A DNA stretch of 64,000 nucleotides. Source: Patiria miniata. Lineage: Eukaryota > Echinodermata > Asteroidea > Valvatida > Asterinidae. The notes under the pieces are model-generated. The model worked only from the letters and a program-made list of their open reading frames with translations. It was not told the origin of the DNA and did not search any database. Position numbers and translations under genes: made by a program. Positions 22,144 to 32,420 of the stretch are shown here, in pieces. Each line of letters starts with the position of its first letter. Position 1 is the stretch's first letter. Where the stretch lies: assembly GCF_015706575.1 (NCBI RefSeq), contig NW_024037064.1, forward strand, positions 3,843,427 through 3,907,426. Direction: 5' to 3'.

Positions 22144-22368
22144 TATAAATCAAGAAAACAATAGATTTATGATCTGTAACCAAAAAGGAAGAAGTGTTAG
22201 CTGGAAACGATAAATTGCTCAGTAGGGCCGTATGTATGTTTAAATGTATTTTGTTAGTGAAACAAATATATTCTGAGACTTAAATACAAATTTATGCAAA
22301 ATATTCTGATATTTGCGATGTATAAAAAAGAGGGGTTGTTTTTACAGAAAGAAAAGCAAGTATTACAG
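22144..22368. repeat. Direct repeat copy 2 (225 bp)
   Basis: This is the partner of 20063-20288, in the same orientation, 2.08 kb downstream. The two differ by only a few bases. The probable LTR fossil and the minisatellite lie between them. Confidence 0.9.
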
Positions 22369-22369
22369 A

Positions 22370-23600
22370 GTGAGACACTCTATAAAAGAAAAACATGCAG
22401 GCCAGTGAAAATGCCCGCGATGAGTTTAAACAGTCTGATTCAGCAGCCCGGCTGACTAGTGAGAAAAAAGTTAAGGTCGAACCCTGTCAACCGTCATGTG
22501 TGACATATTTAAACATAACTTCAAAACAATAGTCCATTGATTTTCCAGCATATATAGTACCAAAAACATTTATAGATTTGTTTATAATTACATGGTTTGC
22601 ATTTAGAAAGAAGGTAATATCTTTAGAAGGTTATACTTTTAGACTTACTAAATATAAATTGTAGTGACTTAAGCACATCTTACAACACGTTAAAAGTAAA
22701 TGTAAAGCTACCTATTGTAGCTATTTTACCTACATGTATTACTATTAATAAATTGCTGGTGTAGCGCTGCATGCATGTTAAAATTTGGGGCTTAAGAGTG
22801 CAAGTATTGTTGTGTTTTCGTCCATGTTTGAAGAAATGAAGTTAGGTCAAACAAAAAAAAGAGGTTTTATAGCACTACTAATAATATCCAATTTAATATT
22901 TTATTATTTGGTTATGATTTCGTTATAATTTAGTTGAAACGTCATGTACGGGTTTCATTTTGCCTTTTCACAAAGTCAACCGAAATGTTCAGACTGAAAT
23001 GATTTTTTTGCATAGCTTCCAAAAAAGAATATAATACAACAGCAACATCGGTTGACAGGAGGGGTACACACCGGTAAATCGATCCGCCAAGCTCATGAAT
23101 AAAAGTTATACCCTCAAAATATTCTATATTAGAGAGTTCTGAGCGCCGTAAAATTGGGGAATTGAAGAGATATGGTAGTGAACCTCTGGCCCGGACTTGG
23201 GGCTTCCAATTCTGAGCATTTTGGATGCTATTGGGCTCGAAAGTGGCGCTATTTTGCCATGTTGTGGAGGGATCGTTTTTCAAGATGGCTACTTTTCCGC
23301 TTTGGGGAAAATAGGGGTCGTCTTCTTTGCGTGAAAATATCTCAAAGTCAATGGTCAACCCACCATAAATTGAAAAGAAAATGAAAGATGACACATTGAT
23401 CATCATTTTTCTGTGCAGCTTGAATACCTGTGAGAGTTTTGAGTATTTTTAAAAGAATTTTGAAGTACGGGCATTTAGCACTAGTGTCTATGGGAGTTTA
23501 TTTGCAGGTATGCACCCTATAGGGTAATCTGAACAAGTATAACAAAGTTTGAATTGCAGTCAAGTGTAATTTTCAAAACCAAGATCCGTTTTACTGGTGG
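22370..23600. other. Unassigned AT-rich stretch
   Basis: A 154-codon minus-strand frame at 22942-23406 has no recognisable motif or splice context and its complement is also partly open, so I do not call it a gene. Nothing else is supported. Confidence 0.3.
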
Positions 23601-23601
23601 A

Positions 23602-24004
23602 CAGTGACAGATCCTGGGAGGGGCAGGCGTGGGGGGGGGGGATGTCAAAAAAACAAACCAGCTCTGTCAATTTTTTTTCCATAGAAATTCATGACAAATA
23701 ATGCTAAAAAAACACCCTGCTCTGACACCCCAAAACAACTATACTGGTATTAATTTACACCAGTGCACAAAATACGCACAGAGCCTGCAGGGTTACGGGG
23801 GTATGTGTACACTATCCTTTAATTTAGTGTTAAGAATAGTCGGATTTGAACAGCGCCCCCATTGAAAGTATGGTACGAGACCCCTATATTGATTTTTCGG
23901 AGCCAACAAGTGTCCAGACAAAATCCCTGTCTACGGTTTCTGCATTGATTTGTTGACGACCCCCCCCCCCCCCCCCACCTGAAAAAATCCTGGATCCGCC
24001 CCTG
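23602..24004. mobile_element. Probable hAT-type MITE with CAGGGGCGGATCC-like ends
   Basis: The right end AATCCTGGATCCGCCCCTG is the typical terminus of this MITE group. The left end CAGTGACAGATCCTGGG is a diverged partner. G- and C-runs sit just inside both ends. No clean 8-bp duplication is visible, so the left boundary is approximate. Confidence 0.5.
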
Positions 24005-24251
24005 AGGGTGGTCAAAATGGGATTTACATTACATTAGTCGCTTTGTGCTGCATATGAGCAGAAATCATTTTTGATATGAATATAAATTTTTAGTATCATG
24101 GTTGCCGGGATACACTCATGATCAGTGAATGTTTTTGTGTTACATACATGCACACTTAATTTTCTCTTCCTCCTCAGCGACAATATTTTTTCATTTGATA
24201 TGGGTAAGCAATGAAAATCCGGAATTAATCCTTTCCATATGAAAGTGCTTA

Positions 24252-24290
24252 TACAGGGTGACCCAACAAAATGCAACCCTAACATTTGCC
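24252..24290. mobile_element. Isolated Tc1/mariner-like terminus
   Basis: TACAGGGTGACCCAACAAAA followed by TGCAACCC and AACATTTGCC resembles the left end of the 15481-16445 MITE. I found no matching right end nearby, so it is probably a fragment. Confidence 0.4.
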
Positions 24291-24299
24291 TTTAAAAAA

Positions 24300-25700
24300 A
24301 AAAGATTGGTGGATTTTTATGGTTTGGGTATCACATTAAAGCTGAGAGTTTTTCTTTCACATACTGAAAACAAATCATGAAAGTAGCACTTTGGGTTACT
24401 GAGAAAATGCCAATTATGTAAAAGTAGTCATTTTTCATCTTGTGCACAAATACTTCAAACAGTGAAACATTTTACTGTAAGCCTACTGTGGAATTATCCT
24501 TCATTTGTGCAATATCTTTAATGTTTTGACATATTTATGATGCTGAAAATGTTTAAAATAGGACTAAAAACAATGAGATACCTGTTCGGGTGGAAAATGT
24601 AAGGTATTTCCAACTGATTCGTTTATGCACTTGTCGTAATATGTGCCGTGTTGTGAGTAAGGATTACGACATGCACAAATAAGTACATTGAAATTCCCTT
24701 ACTGTGGTACTTTTTGGTGTAGAGTATGAAAAAAGACTTCATACAATTTTCTTTGGGTCAAAAAATGTTCAAAACATTGAGCTTTTATTACCATATCAAT
24801 GTGAGTGATGGAAAATGAAAACATTGAATTAATTTTTTCAACAAAATGCCCTTGACTCGTGCCCTTGGAGCAAGACAATGACCTCTGTTTACTTCTAAAC
24901 CACCACCAATCGATTCCATGACTCTAAACATATTAGTATAACTAAGGTGTTTTTTCCCCAGGCCATATTTTATGATTTCCAGAGTATTGGGTGCATATCA
25001 AAACCGTTTTCAAAGCCTTGCAAATAGATTCGGCACCCCCAAAAAACATAAGTTGACACCAAGATCATCAAAATTGGCTCATTACTTACTGACATACCCC
25101 CAGATTTCCCTCAAAAATGTAAAAACCTGCCCTTTAACTATGACATACCTGCATGTTCTTAATGTCGCCAACTAGTTTGGTAGGACAAATAGTTTAAAAA
25201 GTGGATTTTGTTCCCTTATAATTACTTTATAGAAACTTGGCCGGTAAGTTGAGGATGAAACTCCTAACAAGTTCATCACAAAGGGACAGTCTTGTCGGTT
25301 AAGTCTGTGAAAACTTCCAGAGGCATATGGTATTCAACTGATTGTGAGATCTTCAGTAGCCTGGCCGATCATCGCCCTTTTTAAAGGTTTTATATTTGGG
25401 TGCGATTGGTCGATGTGCGATCGCTTTGGCTTTCAGTCGATTCTGTAGGGTATATTACTTTACTTACCTTGAAAAAAAATCCTCCAGAGGCGGGGATTGT
25501 GTAGTTGAGGACCCCGTAGAGAACAAATATCCTCTTCTAAACTTTCTGACCCAAGTACAAGTTATTATATCAAGTAGGCCTAACGTTACATGACTTCTAA
25601 TAGCACTAGTGTGGCATATGCTGCGCTGTACCAATGCCACACATCCATGGTCACCAACCCAACGAGGAGAGAGTGATTTTCTGCACCTGAAATTGCACTT
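24300..25700. other. Spacer without supported gene
   Basis: AT-rich sequence with only short open frames. Nothing recognised besides the mariner-like terminus just upstream. Confidence 0.35.
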
Positions 25701-25734
25701 ACGGTTGTATTCTATGATGTCTCATCTTTTGACC

Positions 25735-25820
25735 TCCAGGTTAATTAGGTTATCTTGTATCCAATTCTTCAAGAAATTTTGCCGTCTTTCTGGAGATAAA
25801 ACGTCCGTTGACGGCAGCAT
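25735..25820 (-). CDS. Tentative first coding exon, minus strand
   Basis: An ATG at 25820 (minus) opens MLPSTDVLSPERRQNFLKNW and continues about a dozen residues (QDNLINLEVK) before a stop. It lies in a CG-containing patch and the residue mix looks protein-like. A GAG|GTCAAA donor is possible but weak. No downstream exon was identified and the protein is not recognised. It may be chance. Confidence 0.25.
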
Positions 25821-25957
25821 GGAGGAAGAGTTTATATGCAAATCGATTTTGTCGCTCCAGCGCGTGAGTTGCAATGTGACGGCTTTTTTTGTGTACAATT
25901 TCTCAACGAATAGTAGCGCGCAACGACACAGTCTGGGCGGACAAAACATCAGATTTC

Positions 25958-26200
25958 CAGTGTTGTAGTCAAGTATTTTTACCGAGTACCGAGTACTGCT
26001 GATGTTGCTGAGTATGAGTATGAGTACGAGTACTCCCGAGTACAAGTACTGGTCTTTGAGTACGAGAACGAGTACTTGTAGTTGTATTTCAGAGGAACGG
26101 GGTACATGTCCTAGTACATTTTTAAATTATTTTATTTGCCTAATGAGTAGCTGTCTCAAATCAAAGTGTTTTCCATGAAACTTTAGGTCAGACAATTAAT
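25958..26200. mobile_element. Fragment with CAGTGTTGTAGTC end and GAGTAC array
   Basis: It starts CAGTGTTGTAGTCAAGTATT and contains dispersed CGAGTAC and GAGTACT hexamers. The terminus matches the hAT-type element at 6929, but the internal hexamer is GAGTAC rather than GAGACC. No right end is seen before the next copy. Confidence 0.55.
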
Positions 26201-26217
26201 CTATAGTGCATTTAAAG

Positions 26218-26449
26218 CAGTGTTGTAGTCGAGTAATTTTTTCCGAGTACAAAGTACTTTTTCTGAGTACCAAGTACTTAGGTTGCCGAGTACGAGTAGG
26301 CCAACGAGTACTTGTACTTCCGAGTACGAGTACATAAACAGGTCTTCGAGTACAAGTACTTTTACTTCCGAGTACAAGTACGAGTACTCTAAAAATGGCA
26401 CTCGAGTAGTACTGGAGTACAAGTACCAAGTACGAGTACTACAACACTG
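26218..26449. mobile_element. 232-bp hAT-type MITE with GAGTAC arrays
   Basis: Left CAGTGTTGTAGTCGAGTAAT and right GAGTACTACAACACTG are inverted ends. The interior is nearly all GAGTAC/GTACTC hexamers, which makes it largely self-complementary. No clear 8-bp duplication; it may have inserted beside or within the preceding fragment. Confidence 0.7.
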
Positions 26450-26634
26450 CAGTACTAAATACGCCACCTGAGATTAGTTGAGATCGTTGATTAAGATCAA
26501 GGTTGAAGGTACTAAGGTTTTCTTATGATCTGGATGAAAAGTAACATTTACAGTTTGTTGGCTAGGGCTCTGTTGCGAATATCGCGCGGACTCCATTTAA
26601 AAAAAATTTTCTCCTTAATTATTTTCAATTTCAG

Positions 26635-26817
26635 TAAACTATGGCAACAGATGTCCAACATATGACCTGATGAAGCAGGCACAGTGCTTTTGGTCAATAC
26701 TGAATGAGCTTGCAGAGATCGATGAAGATGCATACAGGAAGTTCATGGCCACAAACCTCCAAAGAGGACAGCAAGAATTGACACGGCCAAGCCATGTGTG
26801 TCAAGACCCGTATCATG
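26635..26817 (+). pseudogene. PIH1D2-like first coding exon, copy 1 (damaged)
   Basis: After an acceptor (TTTCAG) an ATG at 26641 begins MATDVQ. A 2-nt insertion relative to copy 2 (CATATGAC against CATGAC) then shifts the frame. Downstream the frame reads LMKQAQCFWSILNELAEIDE, then DAYRKFMATNLQRGQQELT, which resembles the N-terminus of PIH1D2 (a PIH-domain cofactor of R2TP/Hsp90 assembly), FW..LD.LA..D...Y.KF. Small deletions against copy 2 disrupt the end (CGGCCAAGCCATGTG). A donor ATG|GTAGGT follows at 26818. No second PIH exon was found. Intron flanks also match copy 2 at 63.4-63.8 kb. Reading it as a pseudogene is inference from the paired comparison. Confidence 0.6.
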
Positions 26818-27261
26818 GTAGGTTCGCAATAGGCTGAATATATGTGTGTGCATGATTACGGTAACAGCCTCACAATTATCCAGGTTGGTAGGTGGGAAAA
26901 TTATTTGGTTTTTAACTTCTTTTTGTTTGTCTGTCAGTCTGTTATACTTTTACTTTGTTTATTTTAGGGTACATTGTACCTTCACCAGTATTCTGTTCAA
27001 TTAACCTGTTTAATTGTTTAATTTAACCAACAACACGCCAAAAGACTGATATAAGGGCAATACCGTAAGATATAAAGTGCATAGGTCATTAAGGTGGTGG
27101 TACGTTTGTTTGGTCTGTAATTGTTTTCTACTCATTAGATGTCACATTATTAGTGATGTATCACATTCACTTTTCCAACAGCAGCTCATATAGTGTCTGA
27201 CATTTACTTTCAAATTTACGGAATTGCCCATAGCGAAGACCCTTTTTTTTTTCATTTTCAA

Positions 27262-27640
27262 AATGTACTTTGTCACCGAGGTGAGTACTCCACAAATGAA
27301 ATGAAAAGCACCTACAATAGTTCCATATCACCATTGTTCCTTTAACCTGGTGTACTATATCTCCAAATGTATGGGATTGCTTGTGGCAGCTTTTGTTCGG
27401 TATCGCTGACAGAATTTGCATCAAGGTCTGTTTGAGTCCATGGTGGATGACCTGAGAATACAAACCCAATGAATGGGGTAGTGACGTTGAAACGAGGAAT
27501 GCTGAACTTGAATGGATTCTAAGCTCTCTGGCTCGCTGTAGGTAAACTATTGGTGAATATACCATTGCACAATCAACAATATAGTCTGGGTATTCAGTTT
27601 ATTTCTCATAAACCAATTGTACATGCTCTATGGCGAAGCT
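27262..27640. repeat. Detached copy of the 30-32 kb repeated block
   Basis: GAAATGAAAAGCACC, GGATGACCTGAGAATACAAA, CTAAGCTCTCTGGCTCGCTG and TATTTCTCATAAACC occur in the same order as at 30.15-31.35 and 32.0-32.4 kb. No coding capacity recognised. Confidence 0.75.
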
Positions 27641-27963
27641 TAGATTGCCAGAATAACCTAGGGGTCAACCAAATTTAAATATCTACGTGTGCACCTTTAG
27701 GGTGCTTTGTTCAGTGTGACCATGAGTAAGTGCAGGAGAAATAGGACAATCAAACTACAGGGTGGCACAGCACAGACGCATGACAACCAATAAGATATCA
27801 GAAGCACAAGGCCATTGCCTGTCATCATCTACATACGTGTTTGAGGTCAGGTCTCCAGTCTATCCCTAGGTTTGCTAAAGAAAGTGAACTAGTTACAATT
27901 TTTGTGGGACCCGGGACCCATAGGGGTCTGAGAATTGCCCAATTCTGCCCATCCCTCGGAGTG

Positions 27964-28188
27964 TGACGTCAGCGGGACTATAAATAGGGGCTGGGCGGAA
28001 GTGGTTCTATCATTTGCGCGCCTTCACCTTTGAGAGTAAACTTGGATTCTGTTCTTGTCGATTCCGCACTGCACCTTTTTAGTATTACAATCTTAGATTT
28101 GGTTTCTGGAAGTGTTTAGCATTGATTGTTTGTGAGGCCAGCCACGGTTGTGTGTGTAGTGCTGTATACAGGGGAGGAGTTTCTGATG
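27964..28188 (+). promoter_or_regulatory. Candidate CRE/TATA promoter with first exon
   Basis: TGACGTCA (27964-27971, a CREB/ATF-type site) lies just before TATAAATAG (27979-27987). An initiator-like TCATTTG about 30 nt on marks a likely start near 28012. The exon would end at CTGATG|GTGAGT (28188/28189). The nearest downstream gene on this strand is gene A, whose first visible exon has an acceptor at 35662. The assignment to gene A is a guess; element spacing is what supports a promoter. Confidence 0.45.
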
Positions 28189-28252
28189 GTGAGTAGCCAT
28201 TCTTTCTTTTTGTGTGTGGAATCATTTAGTGACAATTCATGTTGCTAGTAGG

Positions 28253-28738
28253 CAGGGGCGGCGGAACCTGGGGGGGGGGGGGGGCCTTTGCCCCCCAGAT
28301 TTTCCCCAGTGCCCCATTTGCGGCCATAAATGTGCCCCTTCGAGCATTAAAGTGTCCCCTCGAGATAAATCAAAAATGCCCTTAAAGTATCTTATTATTT
28401 CTGAGAAGTAACCATTTCCCAATAATGGTAGAGATATTTTTGATATAAATGAGAAATATGAAAACCAAGTCCCAAAACCCATACAAGACGCCCTGAAAAT
28501 GGGCACATAATGTATGTTTAGCATATAATCATTGGTTTTGAAGAGCGCCCCCTCTGTTGGTAGATGGTACCAGCCCCCCCCCCCCCCTCCCCCGGAGGCC
28601 AAGTGTCCGGTGAAAAAAAATGTGGCGACATTTCAGCACGGGTTTGCAAGTGCCCCTTTTGGTTTGCAAGTGCCCCTTTTGGGTGCTGCCCCCCCCCCCC
28701 CCCCCCCCCCCAGTTTCAAACCCGTTCCGCCGCCGCTG
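28253..28738. mobile_element. hAT-type MITE with exact 8-bp duplication CTAGTAGG
   Basis: Ends CAGGGGCGGCGGAACCTGGG and GTTCCGCCGCCGCTG are inverted. CTAGTAGG occurs at 28245-28252 and 28739-28746. G- and C-runs lie inside both ends. GGTTTGCAAGTGCCCCTTTT is tandemly repeated twice near 28645. It falls just downstream of the candidate promoter exon. Confidence 0.9.
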
Positions 28739-29461
28739 CTAGTAGGACTGCTGTTTACAGGGTCAGAAATTGTGTACAACGTTTGAGTGCAGTTTCCAAT
28801 TTACCGATAATCTATTTATCAAGGATTTGGTTCGCCAGTCGATTTGATACCAGTTACCAGTCACTTCAAATGACATCATAGCTAGTCGTATGCTGGTGTC
28901 CTACATGTACAAATGTAGTCACCGTGACAAATTGGCAAAGGGTTTCAGGTTTAAAGTGTGATCGTGTTTGGTACGGGAAATGCTAAAACTTTTGTTGTCA
29001 CATGGGGTTGAACTCCTGTCAGCAGTATTATAGTGTAGTCCACCGAGTTGAGTCCAAGCAGATGGAGTCCAATCGAGTCCAGTCTTTTTTTCCAGAAGTC
29101 GAGCTATTAAAGTCAAAGTTTCATGATTGAGTCCAAGCCTAGGCATGAAAACACATTCAGACCACATCACTTACCATGAGCAGTGTTTAAGGGACAACAT
29201 ACAGAGAACAGTTTGTGTAATTATAACATCCTGCTGCATAATTGCTTTATAATCTGCAGTGAATATAGTGTGATGATGGTTCTATAAGTTTATTTGAGAC
29301 GCCTACTGAGCTTGTCTACAATTATGTGAAAATGTGAAGTTAAATGCAGTCATTTAACAATTATCAAATACTGTGATGTGGGAATTTTTTATTATAATGG
29401 ATTTTCTACTTGTAAGTTATAATTTAACGAAAAAAGTATAGGCCTACATGTTCTATTTTAA

Positions 29462-29991
29462 AGCCAGAGTCCATCATTTGCAGCTATCCACAAAGTAACT
29501 GGTGAAAAACATACTGATTGAAAGATAGTAAGGGACTAAACTCCCTGTGAAATTATTCTTTCTGGCAAGCTGTCATTTTAAAGAAATCAAAAAAAGAAGG
29601 CCTTTCCAACGTCTTAAGAAGCACCGTTGGAAATTTCTGTTCACTAGTAGTTCGTTTATTCAGCGAAGCGCGTGCAAGCGTTGACACGATGCACACGCGT
29701 GCGCAGTTGCTGTAATTTGTCTGATCGGTGCTCGACATCGCGTAGCTGCAATCAGCTCAGTGAGAACTGTTTCGGACGCTGAAATCAGGCCTGATTCAAA
29801 ACATGATTTACATGTAGCAACTTTTGATTCGAAATCGAGATCATAGAATGTTGTTTTTCTTGAAATATACAGCTGAAGCTGAGCTGAAACTTCATCAGGT
29901 TAGTTGTTCAGCACCCTTCTTAAAAGATTTTGAGCACTTTTGTTGCTTCAAATGAACAGAATGCGCAAATTATAAATGATAGACTATATCT
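29462..29991. mobile_element. TTAA-type MITE, complete copy in block A
   Basis: Ends AGCCAGAGTCCATCATTTGC and AAATGATAGACTATATCT are inverted and flanked by TTAA on both sides. Block B reads CTAATTTAACTGTGTGC at the matching place (about 31873), an empty target. TTAA targets are used by piggyBac and Kolobok elements. 530 bp, non-coding. Confidence 0.85.
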
Positions 29992-30219
29992 TTAACCGTG
30001 TGCAAATTAATTCGTGAGATGTACATGTACATGTGCAATGTAGGCTGCTAATGCTGTGAGCCAATCACTCATTACCAAAGAAAAACATGTTTGAGTTTGC
30101 CCACGGACCATTGTGGTCCATGGTTTGCCTTTAAATACACTATTTTTCGCTTAATAGGTGAGTGCTCCAAACGAAATGAAAAGCACAGGCAATATATGTA
30201 GTTCCTCATCGCCATTATA

Positions 30220-30849
30220 CACTCAACCAAACAAGCAAGTCCCCTCCCCCAATAGTTTTTTTGTCGAACTCTGAAACTACTGAGCATCTTTTGCTCAAAT
30301 AATGGACTAATCAGTACAGAAATTCCTTAGCAATCCAGCCATACTCTTTATTTGGTACAAAATATAGTGTTAATGTGTACAAAATTATGCAGTTTTGTGT
30401 ACGAGCAAGTTGAGTGTGAACATTTCACCTCGAACGCAATCTTCCAACAAAAATTTCATAAAAATAATTTCCAGTTTTGTTGGTTATCTTTTTACCCTTT
30501 CCTTTACTGAACCTGGAAGAACATGCAAAGAATGCAGTGAATTTTTTTTTTTAAGAAATCAATTTTTACAAGAGTACAGTTTTTTGTTGGAAGAGATGAA
30601 AGAGCGTTCGAGACAAAATGTTCACACTCAACTTGCAGCTGTACAAAAGTGCAAATTTGTGTCGGTATCATTTGTCATAAGTTGTATAAATGTGTACACA
30701 TTATCACTGTTTTGGAGCCAAATTAAGAGTATGGCTGGATTGCTAAGGACTTTCTGTACTGATTAGTCGTTATTTGAGCGAGAGGTGCCTAGTAGTTCTT
30801 GAGTTAAAGACAAACAAGTATGGGGGGGACTTTCTGTTTTGGTTGAGTG
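30220..30849. mobile_element. Tc1/mariner-type MITE with long TIRs
   Basis: CACTCAACCAAAC on the left and GTTTTGGTTGAGTG on the right are flanked by TA. Inverted pairing continues inward over about 200 bp (GGATTGCTAAGGA with its complement, TGTTCACACTCAACTTGC with its complement). Block B lacks it (ATTGTATCTTTCACC near 32073). Confidence 0.85.
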
Positions 30850-31005
30850 TATACAAGTTTTACCTGCAGGGTGTGGCACATGTACGTGTATATTATCCAT
30901 AAGGCATACATAGCGAGGCAGCGCGCCAAATATGGGATTGTTTGTGGCAGCTTTTTCATTGGGTATTGTTGGCAGAATTTGCATCAAGGTCTGTGAGAAT
31001 CAATG

Positions 31006-31148
31006 CAGGCATGCAACTTTTCCTCGGATCAGCTAATTTCCTCTTTTTTTACTTCCCATGTGTGCCATTGAAAATAGAAAAACACTGTACAAAGTCTGGG
31101 AAAAATTTGAATTTCCTTTTTTTTTGTGATTTCCCAGTTGCATGCCTG
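31006..31148. mobile_element. 143-bp MITE with 6-bp duplication TCAATG
   Basis: Ends CAGGCATGCAACTTTTCC and CCCAGTTGCATGCCTG are inverted. TCAATG precedes and follows. Block B reads GAGAGTCAATGGTGG with no insertion. A 6-bp duplication is unusual for the common superfamilies; Dada-type elements are known to make 6-7 bp. Confidence 0.8.
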
Positions 31149-31389
31149 TCAATGGTGGATGACCTGAGAATACAAACCAATAAATGGGGCAGTGACGTTG
31201 GATCGAGGAATGCTGAACTTGAATAGATTCTAAGCTCTCTGGCTCGCTGTAGGTAAACTATTGGTGAATGTACCATTGTACAATCAGCAATATAGTCTGG
31301 GTACAATTTATTTCTCATAAACTGATTTTACGCGCTCTATTGCTATTAAATACAAGTGTGTGTTTTTGTGGCTGTTGTTGAGTAACATG

Positions 31390-32420
31390 TACAGGCTAGG
31401 CCACCATGAGTCGAGGCCAAGCAGAATGAGTCCAATTGAGTCTGGTCTTTTTCCAGAAATCCAGCTACATTGTATTCTAGTCAAACATGTCAAAGTTAAA
31501 TGATTGATTCTAATTAAGCTATTTAAATCCAAGTCTACATGTACCGGTACATGTAGGAATGAAATCTTATTCAGACCACATCATGAACTATGAGCAGTGT
31601 TCAAGGGAAAACATACAGAGAACAGTTCATATAATTATGACATCCTGCTGCATAGTTTCTTGATAATCTGCAGTGAAATCATATGATGATGGTTCTATAT
31701 AAATTTACTTTAAGTTTATTTGAGATGCCTACTGAGCTCGTCACAATTGTGTGAAAATGTGAAGTTAAATTAGAACCATTGTTGAGTATACTGCGATGTG
31801 GGAATATTTTATCCTAATGGATTTTCTACTTGTAAGTTATAGTTTAATAACAAAAAGTACATGTGTTTTTCTAATTTAACTGTGTGCAAATTATAAAAGG
31901 CGATGTACATGTAGGCTGCTAATGCTGTGAGCCAATTTACCAAAGAAAAAAATGTTGAGTTTGCCCACGGACCATTGTGGTCCATGGTTTGCCTAATACA
32001 GTATTTTTCACTGAGGTGAGTTCTCCAAATGAAATGAAAAGCACCTGCAATGCATGTAGTTCCATATCGCCATTGTATCTTTCACCTGCAGGGTGTGGTA
32101 ATTATTATCCGTAAGGCATAAGCAGCGGGGCAGCACCAAATATGGGATTGTTTGTGGCAGCTTTTTCATTCAGTATTGTTGGCAGAAATTGCATCAAGAT
32201 CTGTGAGAGTCAATGGTGGATGACCTGAGAATACAAACCCAATAAATGGGGTAGTGACGTTGGATCGAGGAATGCTGAACTTGAATAGATTCTAAGCTCT
32301 CTGGCTGGCTGTAGGTAAACTATTGGTGAATACCATTTTACTATCAACAATAACGTCTGGGAATTCAGTTTATTTCTCATAAACCGATTGTACGTGCTCT
32401 GTGGCTAATACAGGTGTGTT
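31390..32420. repeat. Duplicated block B (empty sister copy)
   Basis: This paralogue of 29035-31350 lacks all three MITEs and so shows the pre-insertion targets. It ends near GTACGTGCTCTGTGGC. No gene supported. Confidence 0.85.

Larger units (their letters stand above)
29035..31350. repeat. Duplicated block A (three insertions)
   Basis: The GAGTCCAAGCAGATGGAGTC segment (29048), GACATCCTGCTGCATA, TGTGCAAATTA, GCCCACGGACCATTGTGGTC (30098), GGGTGTGGCAC, GGATGACCTGAGAATACAAA (31156) and TATTTCTCATAAAC follow the order found in block B (31.39-32.42 kb). Block A is longer because MITEs occupy 29462-29991, 30220-30849 and 31006-31148. No gene is supported inside. Confidence 0.85.

Noticed and set aside
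20063-22368. Complete short LTR element using the 226-bp repeats as its terminal repeats
   Set aside because: The repeats lack TG...CA ends and any matching target duplication, and one lies in the probable 3' region of a host gene.
22942-23406. 154-codon minus-strand frame
   Set aside because: No motif, no splice context, and the opposite strand is partly open over the same stretch.
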